Shown: positions 18,372 through 27,347 of the stretch, piece by piece
How positions within the stretch are numbered: the first letter of the stretch is position 1
How the letters are laid out: the number at the start of each line of letters is the position of its first letter
Assembly (NCBI RefSeq): GCF_008843165.1
Contig: NZ_CP044427.1
Coordinates: forward strand, 310,001-374,000
Length of the DNA: 64,000 nt
Reading direction: 5' to 3'
Source: Ornithinimicrobium pratense
Lineage (GTDB): Bacteria; Actinomycetota; Actinomycetes; Actinomycetales; Dermatophilaceae
The notes under the pieces: model-generated
Seen by the model: only the letters and a program-made list of their open reading frames with translations
Told to the model about the DNA's origin: nothing
Database searches by the model: none
Made by a program: the position numbers and the translations under genes

Positions 18372-19760
18372 TCAGCACTCGGTGACGTTGACGGCCAGCC
18401 CGCCCAACGAGGTCTCCTTGTACTTCTCGTGCATGTCCCGGCCGGTGTCCGCCATCGTGCGCAGCACCTGGTCGAGGCTGACGAAGTGCTCCCCGTCGCC
18501 GTGGAGCGCCAGCCGGACCGCGTTGATCGCCTTGATCGAACCCATCGCGTTGCGCTCGATGCAGGGAATCTGCACTAGGCCCCCGATGGGGTCGCAGGTC
18601 AGGCCAAGATTGTGCTCGATGCCGATCTCCGCGGCGTTCTCGACCTGCTGCGGGGTGCCGCCCATCACCTCGCACAGACCGGCGGCAGCCATCGCGCTGG
18701 CGGAGCCCACCTCGCCCTGGCAGCCGACCTCGGCGCCGGAGATGGAGGCGTTCATCTTGCACAGCATCCCGATGGCAGCCGCCGTGAGCAGGACCCGGAC
18801 GACGGCGTCGTCCTCGCTGCCGTGGCTGTCGTCGTGCCACCAGCGGGTGTAGTAATGCAGGACCGAGGGGATGATCCCGGCCGCGCCATTGGTCGGCGCA
18901 GTCACGACTCGGCCACCCCCGGCGTTCTCCTCGTTGACCGCCAGGGCGTAGAGGTTGGCCCAGTCGGAGGGGCCGATCGACGGGTCGTCGGCCATCGCCC
19001 TGAGCCTGCGCGCCATCCCGGGGGCACGCCGGCCCACCTGCAGACCGCCGGGAAGCACACCCTCGGTGCGGCAGCCGGCATCGACGCATTCCTGCATCAC
19101 CGCCCACACCCGCAGCAGGTAGTCACGCACCTCCTGCTCCGGGCGCCAGGTCAGCTCATTGGCCAGCACCACGTCGCTGACCCGCAGGTCGTGGCGCAGG
19201 CAGATGTCCAGCAACTCCTCACCAGTGGTGAACGGGTAGGGCACCTGGGTGGTGTCCTCGACGAGCCGGTCGGCCTCCAGAGCGGCCTCGTCGACGACGA
19301 ACCCGCCCCCGACGGAGTAGTAGGTGCCCTCGGTCAGCACGTCGTCCTCGCCGCCGTTGCCATAGGCGGTGAACCGCATGCCGTTGCTGTGGCCGGGCAG
19401 GTAGACCCCCCGGCGCAGCACCACGTCCTGGTCCACGTCCAGCGACACGGTATGTCGTCCGCCCAGGTGCAGTGTGCCGCTCTCCCGGGAGCGGTCCAGG
19501 ACGGTCAGGGCAAGAGCGATGTCGACCGTCTCCGGGTCCTCGCCCATCAGCCCCAGCAGGACCGCACGGTCGGAGCCGTGCCCTCGCCCCGTGGCACCCA
19601 GCGAGCCGAACAGCTCGGTCCTGACGCGGCATACCCGGTCCAGCTCGCCCGCCTCCTGCAGCGCGGCGACGAAGAGCGCGGCGGCCCGCATGGGGCCGAC
19701 CGTGTGCGAGGAGGAGGGACCGATGCCGATGGAGTAGAGGTCGAACACGCTGAGCGTCAC
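18372..19760 (-). CDS. sdaA: L-serine ammonia-lyase (single-chain, iron-sulfur)
   Basis: Deaminates L-serine to pyruvate and ammonia. The 462-residue protein joins the beta domain at the N-terminus ([20 protein letters not shown]) and the alpha catalytic domain ([20 protein letters not shown]). Cysteines in [28 protein letters not shown] and [13 protein letters not shown] can hold the [4Fe-4S] cluster. GTG 19760 gives the standard N-terminus; the long upstream extension of the frame is not family-like. It ends with NVTEC, the cysteine tail known to reach into the active site in this family. No partner gene is adjacent. Confidence 0.95.
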   Translation of the reverse strand: MTLSVFDLYSIGIGPSSSHTVGPMRAAALFVAALQEAGELDRVCRVRTELFGSLGATGRGHGSDRAVLLGLMGEDPETVDIALALTVLDRSRESGTLHLGGRHTVSLDVDQDVVLRRGVYLPGHSNGMRFTAYGNGGEDDVLTEGTYYSVGGGFVVDEAALEADRLVEDTTQVPYPFTTGEELLDICLRHDLRVSDVVLANELTWRPEQEVRDYLLRVWAVMQECVDAGCRTEGVLPGGLQVGRRAPGMARRLRAMADDPSIGPSDWANLYALAVNEENAGGGRVVTAPTNGAAGIIPSVLHYYTRWWHDDSHGSEDDAVVRVLLTAAAIGMLCKMNASISGAEVGCQGEVGSASAMAAAGLCEVMGGTPQQVENAAEIGIEHNLGLTCDPIGGLVQIPCIERNAMGSIKAINAVRLALHGDGEHFVSLDQVLRTMADTGRDMHEKYKETSLGGLAVNVTEC

Positions 19761-19911
19761 GCCACCCAGGGTGGCACACGTCGCAGCCTGGCCAGCAGCC
19801 CCGCATGGCGGTCCCGATCGGCTTGTCGCGACGGGCCTCGTGAGGGCTTCTGCTGATCGGAGTCCTGATCCCCAAAAAGCGAGTAGCGCCCCTGTATGGG
19901 GTCTCCTTTCC

Positions 19912-19941
19912 GGTGTCGGTGTCGGTGTCGATGTCGATGTC
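19912..19941. repeat. hexamer tandem repeat in the sdaA leader region
   Basis: Five hexamers, (GGTGTC)3 then (GATGTC)2 on the plus strand, lie 150-180 bases ahead of the sdaA start. The 206-base gap 19761-19966 otherwise contains a short CCCC-ATA-GGGG dyad and a CTTTTTGGGG stretch on the sdaA strand but no riboswitch I recognise. The repeat could be read as Asp-rich coding ([11 protein letters not shown]), but no family-like protein surrounds it. Confidence 0.6.
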
Positions 19942-19966
19942 GTGCCTCGGTCCCTGGAGGACTGGC

Positions 19967-20605
19967 CTATGAGTGCCCCCAGCGAGTAAGGAGCTCCTCG
20001 ATCGCGTCGAGCTCGCCGCGTTCGTGCCAGGCGAGGCGGCGGGCAAGTTTCGTCGAGGTCCACAGCTCACCGCGGTGCTGGGCGAGGGCGTCTCGTGGCA
20101 TCGTGGCGAGTGTGGCCCGTAGATGGGTGGAAGAGTCCCGAAGCTCGGTCAGGAGCTCACCAGCGCGTGGCCGTGCGGGGAGCCCGAGGGAGGGCAGGTA
20201 GTACCGCGATTCGGTGTCCGTGATGTGCCAGAGCATCTGCCGAATCGTGCGCCACCGCGCATAGGACGGCAGCTCTCTGGCGTGATCGTCATGATCGAGC
20301 ACGTCCTGCGGCAGGGACGTGAACAGGGTGATGGCGCGGTCCCGCTGCACCCGCAGGATGGCCAGCGTCGCGTCCAGCTCATCATCGCGCAGCGTCTCTT
20401 GATCGCGGTTGAAAGCCTGCTCATCGCCACGGATGGTCTCGATGATCCTCGAGGGGCCGAAGTGCGCGGTAAACCTCGCGTGTGCGTCCTCCGCCGTCAT
20501 GGCTTGGATGCAGCGGCCCCACAACTCCAGGTCGAAGGACCAGGCCGCCGCGGCATCGTCGAACGCCATACCGGCCCCCGTCTCGATGAACACCTCCCGG
20601 GTCAT
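19967..20605 (-). CDS. DinB-fold protein with an N-terminal HicB-like segment
   Basis: A 212-residue protein. From about residue 60 it is a DinB/YfiT-type four-helix bundle: [17 protein letters not shown] and [20 protein letters not shown] supply the histidines that usually bind a divalent metal. The first 50 residues ([20 protein letters not shown] and [13 protein letters not shown]) are reminiscent of the small beta fold seen in HicB-like proteins joined to DinB domains. Members are thiol-dependent transferases or of unknown function. It runs divergently from the CGNR/LysE pair; a perfect 16-base dyad lies between them. The substrate is unknown. Confidence 0.75.
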   Translation of the reverse strand: MTREVFIETGAGMAFDDAAAAWSFDLELWGRCIQAMTAEDAHARFTAHFGPSRIIETIRGDEQAFNRDQETLRDDELDATLAILRVQRDRAITLFTSLPQDVLDHDDHARELPSYARWRTIRQMLWHITDTESRYYLPSLGLPARPRAGELLTELRDSSTHLRATLATMPRDALAQHRGELWTSTKLARRLAWHERGELDAIEELLTRWGHS

Positions 20606-20702
20606 GACGGCTCGTAGGCGGCCCTCTGCGCACGGCAGAACGGACCTGCATACCCCCTTGGTGCGTGCCTGGCGCCTCTGCTCATCGATGTCATCCTTGC
20701 AC

Positions 20703-20718
20703 CGCAGCTAGAGCTGCG
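20703..20718. promoter_or_regulatory. 16-base palindromic operator in the CGNR promoter
   Basis: CGCAGCT-AG-AGCTGCG is a perfect inverted repeat lying directly after a possible -35 box, TTGCAC (20697-20702), and before a possible -10, GGTAAT (20723-20728). It sits between the divergent DinB gene and the CGNR-LysE pair, so a repressor here could control both directions; autoregulation by the CGNR protein is the simplest guess. Confidence 0.6.
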
Positions 20719-20769
20719 TTGCGGTAATGGTTTTTGCGCGTCTTCCCGTTCGGCTGTCAGGGTGGGGTG

Positions 20770-21336
20770 ATGACGTCCTGGACCTGGCTTGGGGACCACC
20801 TCGCTGTCGACTTCGCGAACACTGTCCGTGAGGTCGGCGGGGCGATGGTCGACCTCATCCCCACCGTCGATGACTTCACCGGATGGTTGGGCGAAGAGGC
20901 CCAGCGGCTGCCCCAGCTGGAGGAGCTGAGCGAGGACGGTCTACGGGATCTGCGCCAGCTCAGAGACAGCATCCTGTCCCTGCTGCACGCGGCCACCGCG
21001 GGCGGTGAGCTTCCAGCCCCGGCGGTAACGTTGGTCAACGACGCAGTATTTAAGGCTGCGACCACCCGGACCCTGATCGGAGTTGGCCAGACCCAGGCCG
21101 TCCCGGCCTGTTCAGACCCGGTGATGGCCCTGCGCGGGATGCTGGCCGCTGCGGCCATCGATCTGCTTGCCCGCGAGGATCTGGCCAACCTCGCTCTGTG
21201 CCGGGCCCCCGGGTGCGGCCAGTTCTTCCACCGGGCTCGTCCCAACCAGCGGTGGTGCAGCCCTGGGTGCGGCAACCGGGCCCGGGTTGACCGTCACCGC
21301 CACCGCCAAGCCAGACCCGCCGGGCAGGAGCCGTGA
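20770..21336 (+). CDS. CGNR zinc-finger (ABATE domain) regulator
   Basis: A 188-residue protein with the N-terminal ABATE domain (LGDHLAVDFANTV; DFTGWLGEEAQRL) and a C-terminal CGNR zinc finger (CRAPGCGQFFHRARPNQRWC then SPGCGNRARV) that is expected to bind DNA. These proteins are putative stress-type transcription regulators, often next to exporters. ATG 20770 is preferred because the purine stretch AGGGTGGGG lies just ahead and the MTSWTWLGDHLAVDF start matches the family. Its stop overlaps the GTG of the LysE exporter, suggesting that it controls export of an amino acid or related metabolite. Confidence 0.88.
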   Translation: MTSWTWLGDHLAVDFANTVREVGGAMVDLIPTVDDFTGWLGEEAQRLPQLEELSEDGLRDLRQLRDSILSLLHAATAGGELPAPAVTLVNDAVFKAATTRTLIGVGQTQAVPACSDPVMALRGMLAAAAIDLLAREDLANLALCRAPGCGQFFHRARPNQRWCSPGCGNRARVDRHRHRQARPAGQEP

Positions 21337-21971
21337 GCCAAGCGTTGCTGGCCATCGACTGGGTGCCGTTCTTCGTCGTGATGACGCTGGCCTACGTGAT
21401 ACCTGGGCCTGACTTCGTGATCATCCTGAAGTCAGCCACCCGCCACTGGCGTCACGGTGTGCTGGCCGCCGTGGGTGCCCAGACCGGATTGGCCGTGCAT
21501 ATGCTGCTTGCCGCCGGCGGACTGTCCGCCATCCTGTCCCGCCAACCAGAGGTCCTGGACCTGATCCGGGTGGTCGGCGGGCTCTATCTGGTCTACCTCG
21601 GCACCCGCCTGCTCTGCTCGGACGGCCGCGAGCACTCCGACCAGCACCGCGCCGGGCACCCGTTCCTGGCCGGACTTCTGACCAACCTGCTCAACCCCAA
21701 AGCGCTCTTGTTCTTCGTCAGCATCCTTCCGCAGTTCATCTCCCCGGAACACTCGATCCCCGTTCAGGTCCTCGTCCTGGGCATGGTCGACGTCCTCTAC
21801 GGGTTGCTGCCCTGGGTCGCGGTTATCGTGCTCGGCTCACGGCTCGGACTCCTGCTGGCCCAACCCCGGCGACGCAAACTCTGGGACCGAACCACCGGAT
21901 GCCTCCTCGCCGGCATCGGCGCCTGGCTCACCCTCCCCGGCGTTGAGAGACTTCTGCCTTTGGCCAACTAA
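21333..21971 (+). CDS. LysE-family amino-acid exporter
   Basis: A 212-residue, six-helix exporter. The first helix carries TLAYVIPGPDFVIILKSA, the LysE/RhtB signature, followed by GVLAAVGAQTGLAVHMLLAA and LLTNLLNPKALLFFVSILPQ. GTG 21333 overlaps the stop of the CGNR gene by four bases, so the pair is translationally coupled. It probably exports an amino acid, a derivative or a toxic analogue; the substrate cannot be read from the sequence. A strong hairpin at 22022-22064 ends the unit. Confidence 0.9.
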   Translation: MSQALLAIDWVPFFVVMTLAYVIPGPDFVIILKSATRHWRHGVLAAVGAQTGLAVHMLLAAGGLSAILSRQPEVLDLIRVVGGLYLVYLGTRLLCSDGREHSDQHRAGHPFLAGLLTNLLNPKALLFFVSILPQFISPEHSIPVQVLVLGMVDVLYGLLPWVAVIVLGSRLGLLLAQPRRRKLWDRTTGCLLAGIGAWLTLPGVERLLPLAN

Positions 21972-22021
21972 CGACGTTTCGACGCGCACGCCCACTGGCC
22001 GGTGATGCCCACGCGGGACAA

Positions 22022-22064
22022 GAAACCGACCCTGACCGCGTTTCCGCGGGTCAGGGTCGGTTTC
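22022..22064. terminator. hairpin terminator between lysE gene and tRNA-Pro
   Basis: Perfect 16-base arms (GAAACCGACCCTGACC at 22022-22037 and its complement at 22049-22064) enclose an 11-base loop. On the minus strand it starts four bases past the tRNA-Pro 3' end and is followed by TTGT, so it should end the tRNA transcript; it can also stop the converging exporter transcript. Confidence 0.8.
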
Positions 22065-22068
22065 CTGG

Positions 22069-22145
<77 letters not shown>

Positions 22146-22241
22146 TGTCCGGCCCGGTCCAGTGGACCGGGCAGCGTCCGCAAGGATAACCCACGCCGCC
22201 GGGCTGGCCTAAATCCGGCGTCGGCCGGCCGCCGAGCGAAC

Positions 22242-23195
22242 CTAGCGGGCGGTCGGTGAGGCGCCTGGCGTCAGCGTCAGCAGCGTGGCCTCGGGGCGGC
22301 AGCAGAACCGGAACGGCGTGTAGGGGTTGCCGCCCAGACCCGCCGAGACGTGCAGCCACGCGGCTCCCGGGGGAGCCGGTGAGGAGGGGGTCGACCCGGC
22401 CCCGGGCCACCAGCGCGACACCCCCCGGGCGCGGGAGGTGTCCAGGTCGCAGTTGGTCACCAACGCTCCGTAACCGGGCACCCGCAGCTGCCCACCGTGG
22501 GTGTGGCCGGCGATGAGCAGGCCCGCGCCGTCGGAAGCCATCGCGTCCAGCACCCGCTGGTAGGGGGCGTGCGTGACGCCGACGGTCAGGGCGGCGTCGG
22601 GGGAGGCGGGCGCCGAGACCGAGGCGTAGTTGTCCCGTCCCAGGTGGGCGTCGTCGGTGCCGACCAGCTCCAGGGGTACGCCGTGGACGTCGAGCAGGGT
22701 GCGCCGGTGCGTCAGGTCGATCCAGCCCCGCTCGGTGAGCCCGTCCACCAGGTCCTGGGTCGGCAGCACCAGCGGCGTCAGCTCGGCGCCCTTCTTGTGC
22801 GAGTCGGTGAAGTAGCGCAGCGGGTTCTTCCGGGTGGGCGGGTAGTAGTCGTTGGACCCGAGCACGAAGGCCCCTGGCCTGTCGAGGAGTCCGCTATAGG
22901 CCTCCAGGGCCGCGGGGACGGCGTCCATCGCAGCCAGGTGGTCGCCGGTGTGCAGCACCAGGTCCGGCTCCAGCTCTGCCAGCTCACGGACCCAGGTGCG
23001 CTTGCGCTCCTGGGTGGGCACCAGGTGCAGGTCGGACAGGTGGAGCACGCGCAGCCTGGGTGAGCCGGCCGGCAGGCAGGGCACCTCACGGTGGCGCAGT
23101 GCGAACCAGCGCGGCTCGACCCACGTCGCGTAGGCGGCTGCACCCACCGCCGCACCGCCCCCCAGGCCAAGCGTGCGCCATACCCCAGAGATCAT
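22242..23195 (-). CDS. membrane-anchored metallophosphoesterase
   Basis: A 317-residue calcineurin-like phosphoesterase with an N-terminal hydrophobic anchor (LGLGGGAAVGAAAYATWV). Metal-binding motifs occur in order: HLSDLHLVP (D-x-H), HTGDHL (GD), GSNDYYPP (in place of GNHD), and IAGHTHGGQLRVPG (GHTH). The family, including Rv3683 beside ponA2 in Mycobacterium tuberculosis (from memory), is annotated as YkuE/UDP-diacylglucosamine hydrolase-like, but the substrate is unproven. It diverges from the YqeY gene; four helically phased repeats lie between them. Substitution of S-N-D for the usual G-N-H in the third motif is common in this subfamily. Confidence 0.88.
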   Translation of the reverse strand: MISGVWRTLGLGGGAAVGAAAYATWVEPRWFALRHREVPCLPAGSPRLRVLHLSDLHLVPTQERKRTWVRELAELEPDLVLHTGDHLAAMDAVPAALEAYSGLLDRPGAFVLGSNDYYPPTRKNPLRYFTDSHKKGAELTPLVLPTQDLVDGLTERGWIDLTHRRTLLDVHGVPLELVGTDDAHLGRDNYASVSAPASPDAALTVGVTHAPYQRVLDAMASDGAGLLIAGHTHGGQLRVPGYGALVTNCDLDTSRARGVSRWWPGAGSTPSSPAPPGAAWLHVSAGLGGNPYTPFRFCCRPEATLLTLTPGASPTAR

Positions 23196-23226
23196 GCGCC
23201 TGATCTTTCCAGGCGGTCAGGTCACG

Positions 23227-23301
23227 CGTTCTCTCGGGCCTTCTGCCGTGTCCTGTCGGTCTCCGGCGTGTTCTGTGGGGCTCTTCTGCGTGTTCTGTCG
23301 G
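23227..23301. repeat. four phased imperfect repeats in a divergent promoter region
   Basis: CGTTCTCTCGGG (23227), CGTGTCCTGTCGG (23247), CGTGTTCTGTGGG (23267) and CGTGTTCTGTCGG (23289) repeat at intervals of 20, 20 and 22 bases, about two helical turns. They fill the gap between the metallophosphoesterase (leftward) and the YqeY gene (rightward). Same-face spacing is typical of cooperative binding sites, but no regulator is known. Confidence 0.55.
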
Positions 23302-23326
23302 AGGGGTGCGGTGGGAGACTGGGGGG

Positions 23327-23791
23327 ATGAGCGAGCAGACCGGACTGAAGGCCACCCTCCAGGCGCACCTCACCGAGGCGATCCGTAGCAAGGACCGGGT
23401 GCGGGCGGGGACCCTACGGATGGCGCTCACTGCGATTACCACCGAGGAGGTCGCCGGCAAGGAGCACCGCGAGCTGTCCGAGGATGAGGTGCTGCGGGTG
23501 GTGAACAAGGAGGGCAAGAAGCGGCGGGAGGCTGCGGAGGCCTACCGGGATGCCCGCCGTCCCGAGCTGGCGGAGGCGGAGGAAGCCGAGCTGGTGGTAC
23601 TGGAGGGGTACCTGCCTGCCCAGCTGTCCGACGCAGAGCTCGACAGCCTCGTGCGCGAGGCTGTCGCCGAGGCCGGGGTCAGCGACCTGCGGGGGATGGG
23701 CCAGGTCATGAAGGCGCTGCAGCCACGCATCGCTGGGCGGGCCGAGGGCGGCCGGGTCGCCGTGATCGTCAAGCGGGTGCTCGCCAGCTGA
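23327..23791 (+). CDS. GatB/YqeY domain protein
   Basis: A 154-residue helical protein of the YqeY family (LKATLQAHLTEAIRSKDRVR, then LRMALTAITTEEV; C-terminal MGQVMKALQPRIAGRAEGGR). The fold matches the tail of GatB amidotransferase and is thought to bind tRNA, but the family's role is unsettled. ATG 23327 is preceded by a G-rich stretch and gives the usual N-terminus. It converges on ponA2 with only 13 bases between stops. Confidence 0.9.
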   Translation: MSEQTGLKATLQAHLTEAIRSKDRVRAGTLRMALTAITTEEVAGKEHRELSEDEVLRVVNKEGKKRREAAEAYRDARRPELAEAEEAELVVLEGYLPAQLSDAELDSLVREAVAEAGVSDLRGMGQVMKALQPRIAGRAEGGRVAVIVKRVLAS

Positions 23792-23804
23792 GGAGGGTCT
23801 GCTC

Positions 23805-26510
23805 TCACTCGTCGTCGTCCGGCGGCTCGGGGATACCGGGGTCGCCAGGCGGGTCGACGGGTTCACCAGGGTTGGTCGGCGGCGGCGCGGGCGCCGGCGC
23901 CGGCGAAGGTGAGGGCGAAGGTGAGGGCGACGGGGAGGGCGACGGGGAGGGAGACGGCGACGGCGAGGGCGAAGGGCTCGGAGCCGGCGGAGCAGGAGCC
24001 GGCTGCGGGGCAGGGCTCGGAGCCGGCTGCGGGGCAGGGCCCGGCTGCGGGGCGGACCGCGAGGCGGCCGCCGACGCTGAGCCGGAGGCGACGTGGAGCA
24101 CGACCGGGTCGGCGGTCACGACCGAACTGCCCACGCCCGGGGTGGTGTAGACCACCTGACCCTCGGGCGCCCGGGAGGCGATCCGGGTGACGCTGGCCGT
24201 CAGGCCGGCCTCCTGCAGCCGCTCCCGCGCCTCGCGCACGTCCATGCCGACGACGTCGGGGATGCTCACCCGCTTGCCGGTGAGCAGCTCGGACGAGGGC
24301 GGGTCCCAGTCCTCCACCGGCAGGTCGCGGGAGGTCCAGTCCATAATCCGCTTCCACGTCGGCGCCGCCACAGAGGACCCGTAGAGCGGCCCGTCCACGA
24401 CGATGTCCCCGATCCTCAGGTCCACCAGGGTCCCCTCGTAGCGGGCCGCGCCGGGGATGTTGCCGACGAAGACCGCGGTGGACAGCTGGGGGGTGAAGCC
24501 GGCGAACCAGGTGTGGCTGGCGTTGTTGTTGGTGCCGGTCTTGCCCGCGGCCGGACGCTCACCCTCAAGGACGGCCTTGTAGCCCGAACCCAGCGGATCG
24601 ACGACGTCCTTGAGCAACTCGACCGCCCCGAGCGCGATGTCCTCATCGATCGCGCGACGGCACTCCTCGACCTGCAGCGGCAGCTCGTTGCCGTCAGCGT
24701 CCAAGACCCGGGTGACCGGCACCGGTGGGCAGTAGATGCCGCCCGAGGCGAAGGTGGCGTAGGAGGCGGCGACGGTCAGCGGGCTGGACCAGTCCGAACC
24801 CAGGACCAGCGAGGTCGCCAGTTTGCTGTCCGGGTTTCCCGGGTCCACGCCGTAGGTCTGACCGGAGGCGTTGGTCAGGCCCATCGTCGTCATCGTGTCG
24901 CCGATGTCGCAGGTGCCGACCTGGGAGGCCAGTGCGGCGAACGCGGTGTTGATCGACAGTGCCGTCGCGCGGCGCAGGGGGATCGTCTTCGGCATCTCGT
25001 TGTCGCCGGCGTTGCGGACGGTCCAGTGATCCTCGCCGATCGTGCAGCCCTCCTGGAAGTCCTCCGGGAAGAAGACCACGGCGTCGAAGACGTCGTCCGG
25101 GTCGTTGGGCCAGTCGGCCTGCGCCACCGGGTCGTCCGGGTCCTCCAGCCAGACGTTGCCCCACGTCGCTTTCTCCGGCTCGGGGATCGCCAGGTCACCC
25201 TCGATCGGCACGCCCTTCTCCAGAGCGTCCACCAGGGTGTACGCCTTGGCCACCGAGCCCAGCTCCATCCCGCCGGGACCGCCGTAGCGGGAGTCGACGT
25301 TCCAGTTCACCGAGGTCTCCCGGATCCGGTCCTGGGTCTCGTTGAGGGAGTACTTGCTGGACTGGTTGAAGGCCAGAATGTGCCCGGTGCCGGGCTCGAC
25401 CACGCTGGCGGCCGAGGCCAGGTAGTACTCGTTGTCGAGCGGGGTCGCGTCCTGCAGCATCTCGTGCAGCTGGTCGGACAGCTCCAGGTCCAGGGTGGTC
25501 TCGACGGTCAGGCCGGCGGTGGTCAGGGTGGACCACCGCTCGTCCTGGGTGTCGCCCAGCGCCGGCTGCTCCATGAGCCAGGCCTCGACGTAGTCGCAGA
25601 AGTAGGGGTTGCGCGAGTTGAAGCAGGAGCGCTGGCTCTCGGTGACCTCGAGCATGTTCGCGACGGGCAGGTCCAGCGCCGCTTGGTACTGCCCGTCGGT
25701 GATCATCTCCAGCTCGTGCATCTTCGCCAGGACGAGGTCACGACGGGCCTGGGCGGCTTCCGGGTTGGACACCGGGTTGGTGGTGCTCGGCGTCTGCACC
25801 ACCCCGGCGAGCAGCGCCGACTGGGCGATGGTGAGGTCAGCGGCGCTGGTGTCGAAGTAGAAGCGCGCAGCCGCCTCCACCCCGTAGGTGCGCTGGCCGA
25901 AGAAGGCGAGGTTGAGGTAGCCGGTGAGGATTTCGTCCTTGGTCAGCCGCTCCTCGAGGGTGATGGCGTACTTCAGCTCACGCAGCTTGCGGACGTAGCC
26001 GGGCATGCCGGTGCGGGCCTGGGCGGCGTCCCACGCCTCGGCGTTGCCCTCCCGCAGCGCCTGGTCCTGCAGCGCCAGCTTGATGTACTGCTGGGTCAGC
26101 GTCGAGCCACCCTGAGTGCTGTCGGTCGTGACGTTCTGGAAGACCGCGCGCCCCAGGCCCTCGACGTCCATGCCCCCGTGGTCGTAGAAGCGCTCGTCCT
26201 CGATCGCGACCTGCGCATGCTTCATCCACTCCGAGATGTCCTCGCTGCCCACGATGATCCGGTTCTGCTCGGCGGGCGTGGCCAGCACGGTGCCGTCCGC
26301 AGTGAGGATCCGGGACTGCTCGGCGAGGGGGTTCTGCTCCAGGTCGCCCGGGAGTCGTTCGAACATGCCCACGCCCTCGCGGGCGGCGATCCCGGCGACC
26401 CCCACGACAGGGGCGGCGAGACCGGCCCCGATGAACCCCATGAGCACGGAGACGGCGAGGAACACCCCCAGCAGGGACGTCACCCGGGCGACGGTGAGAG
26501 CAGAGCGCAT
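23805..26510 (-). CDS. ponA2: class A penicillin-binding protein (PonA2-like) with PASTA domain
   Basis: A bifunctional peptidoglycan glycosyltransferase/transpeptidase of 901 residues. One N-terminal membrane helix is followed by the GT51 domain with catalytic Glu104 in AIEDERFYDHGG and QGGSTLTQQYIKL, and then by the transpeptidase domain with SVAK (Ser419), SIN (519-521) and KTG (657-659). One PASTA domain follows (SIPDVVGMDVREARERLQEA), and the tail is a long (Pro-Ser)n stretch ending GEPVDPPGDPGIPEPPDDDE, probably spanning the wall. The residue before the catalytic serine is unusual: ELGSVAK rather than the common PGSTFK. Position beside the phosphoesterase matches M. tuberculosis ponA2 (Rv3682). 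No WhiB gene accompanies it. Confidence 0.92.
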   Translation of the reverse strand: MRSALTVARVTSLLGVFLAVSVLMGFIGAGLAAPVVGVAGIAAREGVGMFERLPGDLEQNPLAEQSRILTADGTVLATPAEQNRIIVGSEDISEWMKHAQVAIEDERFYDHGGMDVEGLGRAVFQNVTTDSTQGGSTLTQQYIKLALQDQALREGNAEAWDAAQARTGMPGYVRKLRELKYAITLEERLTKDEILTGYLNLAFFGQRTYGVEAAARFYFDTSAADLTIAQSALLAGVVQTPSTTNPVSNPEAAQARRDLVLAKMHELEMITDGQYQAALDLPVANMLEVTESQRSCFNSRNPYFCDYVEAWLMEQPALGDTQDERWSTLTTAGLTVETTLDLELSDQLHEMLQDATPLDNEYYLASAASVVEPGTGHILAFNQSSKYSLNETQDRIRETSVNWNVDSRYGGPGGMELGSVAKAYTLVDALEKGVPIEGDLAIPEPEKATWGNVWLEDPDDPVAQADWPNDPDDVFDAVVFFPEDFQEGCTIGEDHWTVRNAGDNEMPKTIPLRRATALSINTAFAALASQVGTCDIGDTMTTMGLTNASGQTYGVDPGNPDSKLATSLVLGSDWSSPLTVAASYATFASGGIYCPPVPVTRVLDADGNELPLQVEECRRAIDEDIALGAVELLKDVVDPLGSGYKAVLEGERPAAGKTGTNNNASHTWFAGFTPQLSTAVFVGNIPGAARYEGTLVDLRIGDIVVDGPLYGSSVAAPTWKRIMDWTSRDLPVEDWDPPSSELLTGKRVSIPDVVGMDVREARERLQEAGLTASVTRIASRAPEGQVVYTTPGVGSSVVTADPVVLHVASGSASAAASRSAPQPGPAPQPAPSPAPQPAPAPPAPSPSPSPSPSPSPSPSPSPSPSPSPSPAPAPAPPPTNPGEPVDPPGDPGIPEPPDDDE
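23890..23985 (-). repeat. low-complexity repeat coding for the Pro-Ser tail of PonA2
   Basis: On the plus strand, GGCGA(C/A/G)GG(T/C/G)GAG-like hexamers repeat many times, coding on the minus strand for (Pro-Ser)n flanked by Ala-Pro stretches. Such tracts change length by slippage, so the tail length is likely to vary between strains. Confidence 0.8.
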
Positions 26511-26558
26511 AACACCACGGTACGGGAGTTTCCTGGCAGTTCTCGGCGCCCGCGCGTG

Positions 26559-27347
26559 TCACATGCGCCGCAGCAGGTCCTCAAGGCCGTCCAGCAGGGC
26601 GGCGTAGGGGGCCGCCTCGGGGTCGATCAGCGGGAAGTGGCCGACGCCGGGCAGCAAGGTCAGCCCGTCCCGGCCGGGAGTCGCGGCCTGCTCCCACCAG
26701 CTCCGTGAGACCGCCTCCGGCACCCGCTCGTCCGCGTCACCGTGCAGGACGAGCACGGGGTATGGGGTGGGCCCCAGCCGGGCCGGGTCGGCCCCGGCCC
26801 AGGCGTCCGGCACCTCCTCCGGCGGGAGCCCCATGAGGCCCCGCGCCGCGCCGTCGCCCAAGCCGAGCTCGTGCACGAGGTGCAGATCGAGGCAACCGGC
26901 CAGGGAGACCGCCCCGCGGACCCCCTGCGCCTCGGGCCGGTGCAGCAGCCAGACCGCCAGGTGGCCGCCGGCGGAGTGGCCCACCAACACGACTGGAGCC
27001 CCGGCGGCCTCGTCTCGCGCGAGCGCGGCCACGGCCGCGGCAACGTCCTCCCCGGTGGCTGGCCAGCCGCCACCGGGCATGCCCGGCCGGACGTACTCGA
27101 CCAGCGCCGCCGCATACCCATCTCGGGCCAGGGCACCCGCCAGCGGGCGCAGGTGGGTGCGGTCCCATTCGGCCCGCCAGAACCCACCGTGGATCAGCGC
27201 TACCCAGGCACGGGGAAGGCCGGACGGCTCGTGCACCTCGTAGACCTGGTGTGCAGCCGGGCCGTAGGAGACGGTGCGTGCCGGTTCGGGGCCGGTGCGG
27301 TCCAGGACGGAACGGTCGTCGGCCGGGGGCGTGGATCCCTCGCTCAT
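26559..27347 (-). CDS. alpha/beta hydrolase (esterase/lipase-like)
   Basis: A 262-residue cytosolic serine hydrolase. HGGFW near residue 53 is the oxyanion-hole motif of the hormone-sensitive-lipase/kynurenine-formamidase group, the nucleophile elbow is VGHSAGGHLA, the acid lies in VLVLHGDADERVP and the histidine in LPGVGHFPLIDP. All triad residues are present. It lies between ponA2 and the DUF4177 operon, running leftwards; its start is 92 bases from the divergent DUF4177 start. The substrate is unknown; kynurenine formamidase is a possibility but no tryptophan-catabolism gene is near. Confidence 0.85.
   Translation of the reverse strand: MSEGSTPPADDRSVLDRTGPEPARTVSYGPAAHQVYEVHEPSGLPRAWVALIHGGFWRAEWDRTHLRPLAGALARDGYAAALVEYVRPGMPGGGWPATGEDVAAAVAALARDEAAGAPVVLVGHSAGGHLAVWLLHRPEAQGVRGAVSLAGCLDLHLVHELGLGDGAARGLMGLPPEEVPDAWAGADPARLGPTPYPVLVLHGDADERVPEAVSRSWWEQAATPGRDGLTLLPGVGHFPLIDPEAAPYAALLDGLEDLLRRM

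Noticed and set aside
19761..19966. Glycine- or serine-related riboswitch before sdaA
   Set aside because: I could not match the conserved core of any riboswitch; only simple repeats and a short hairpin are seen.
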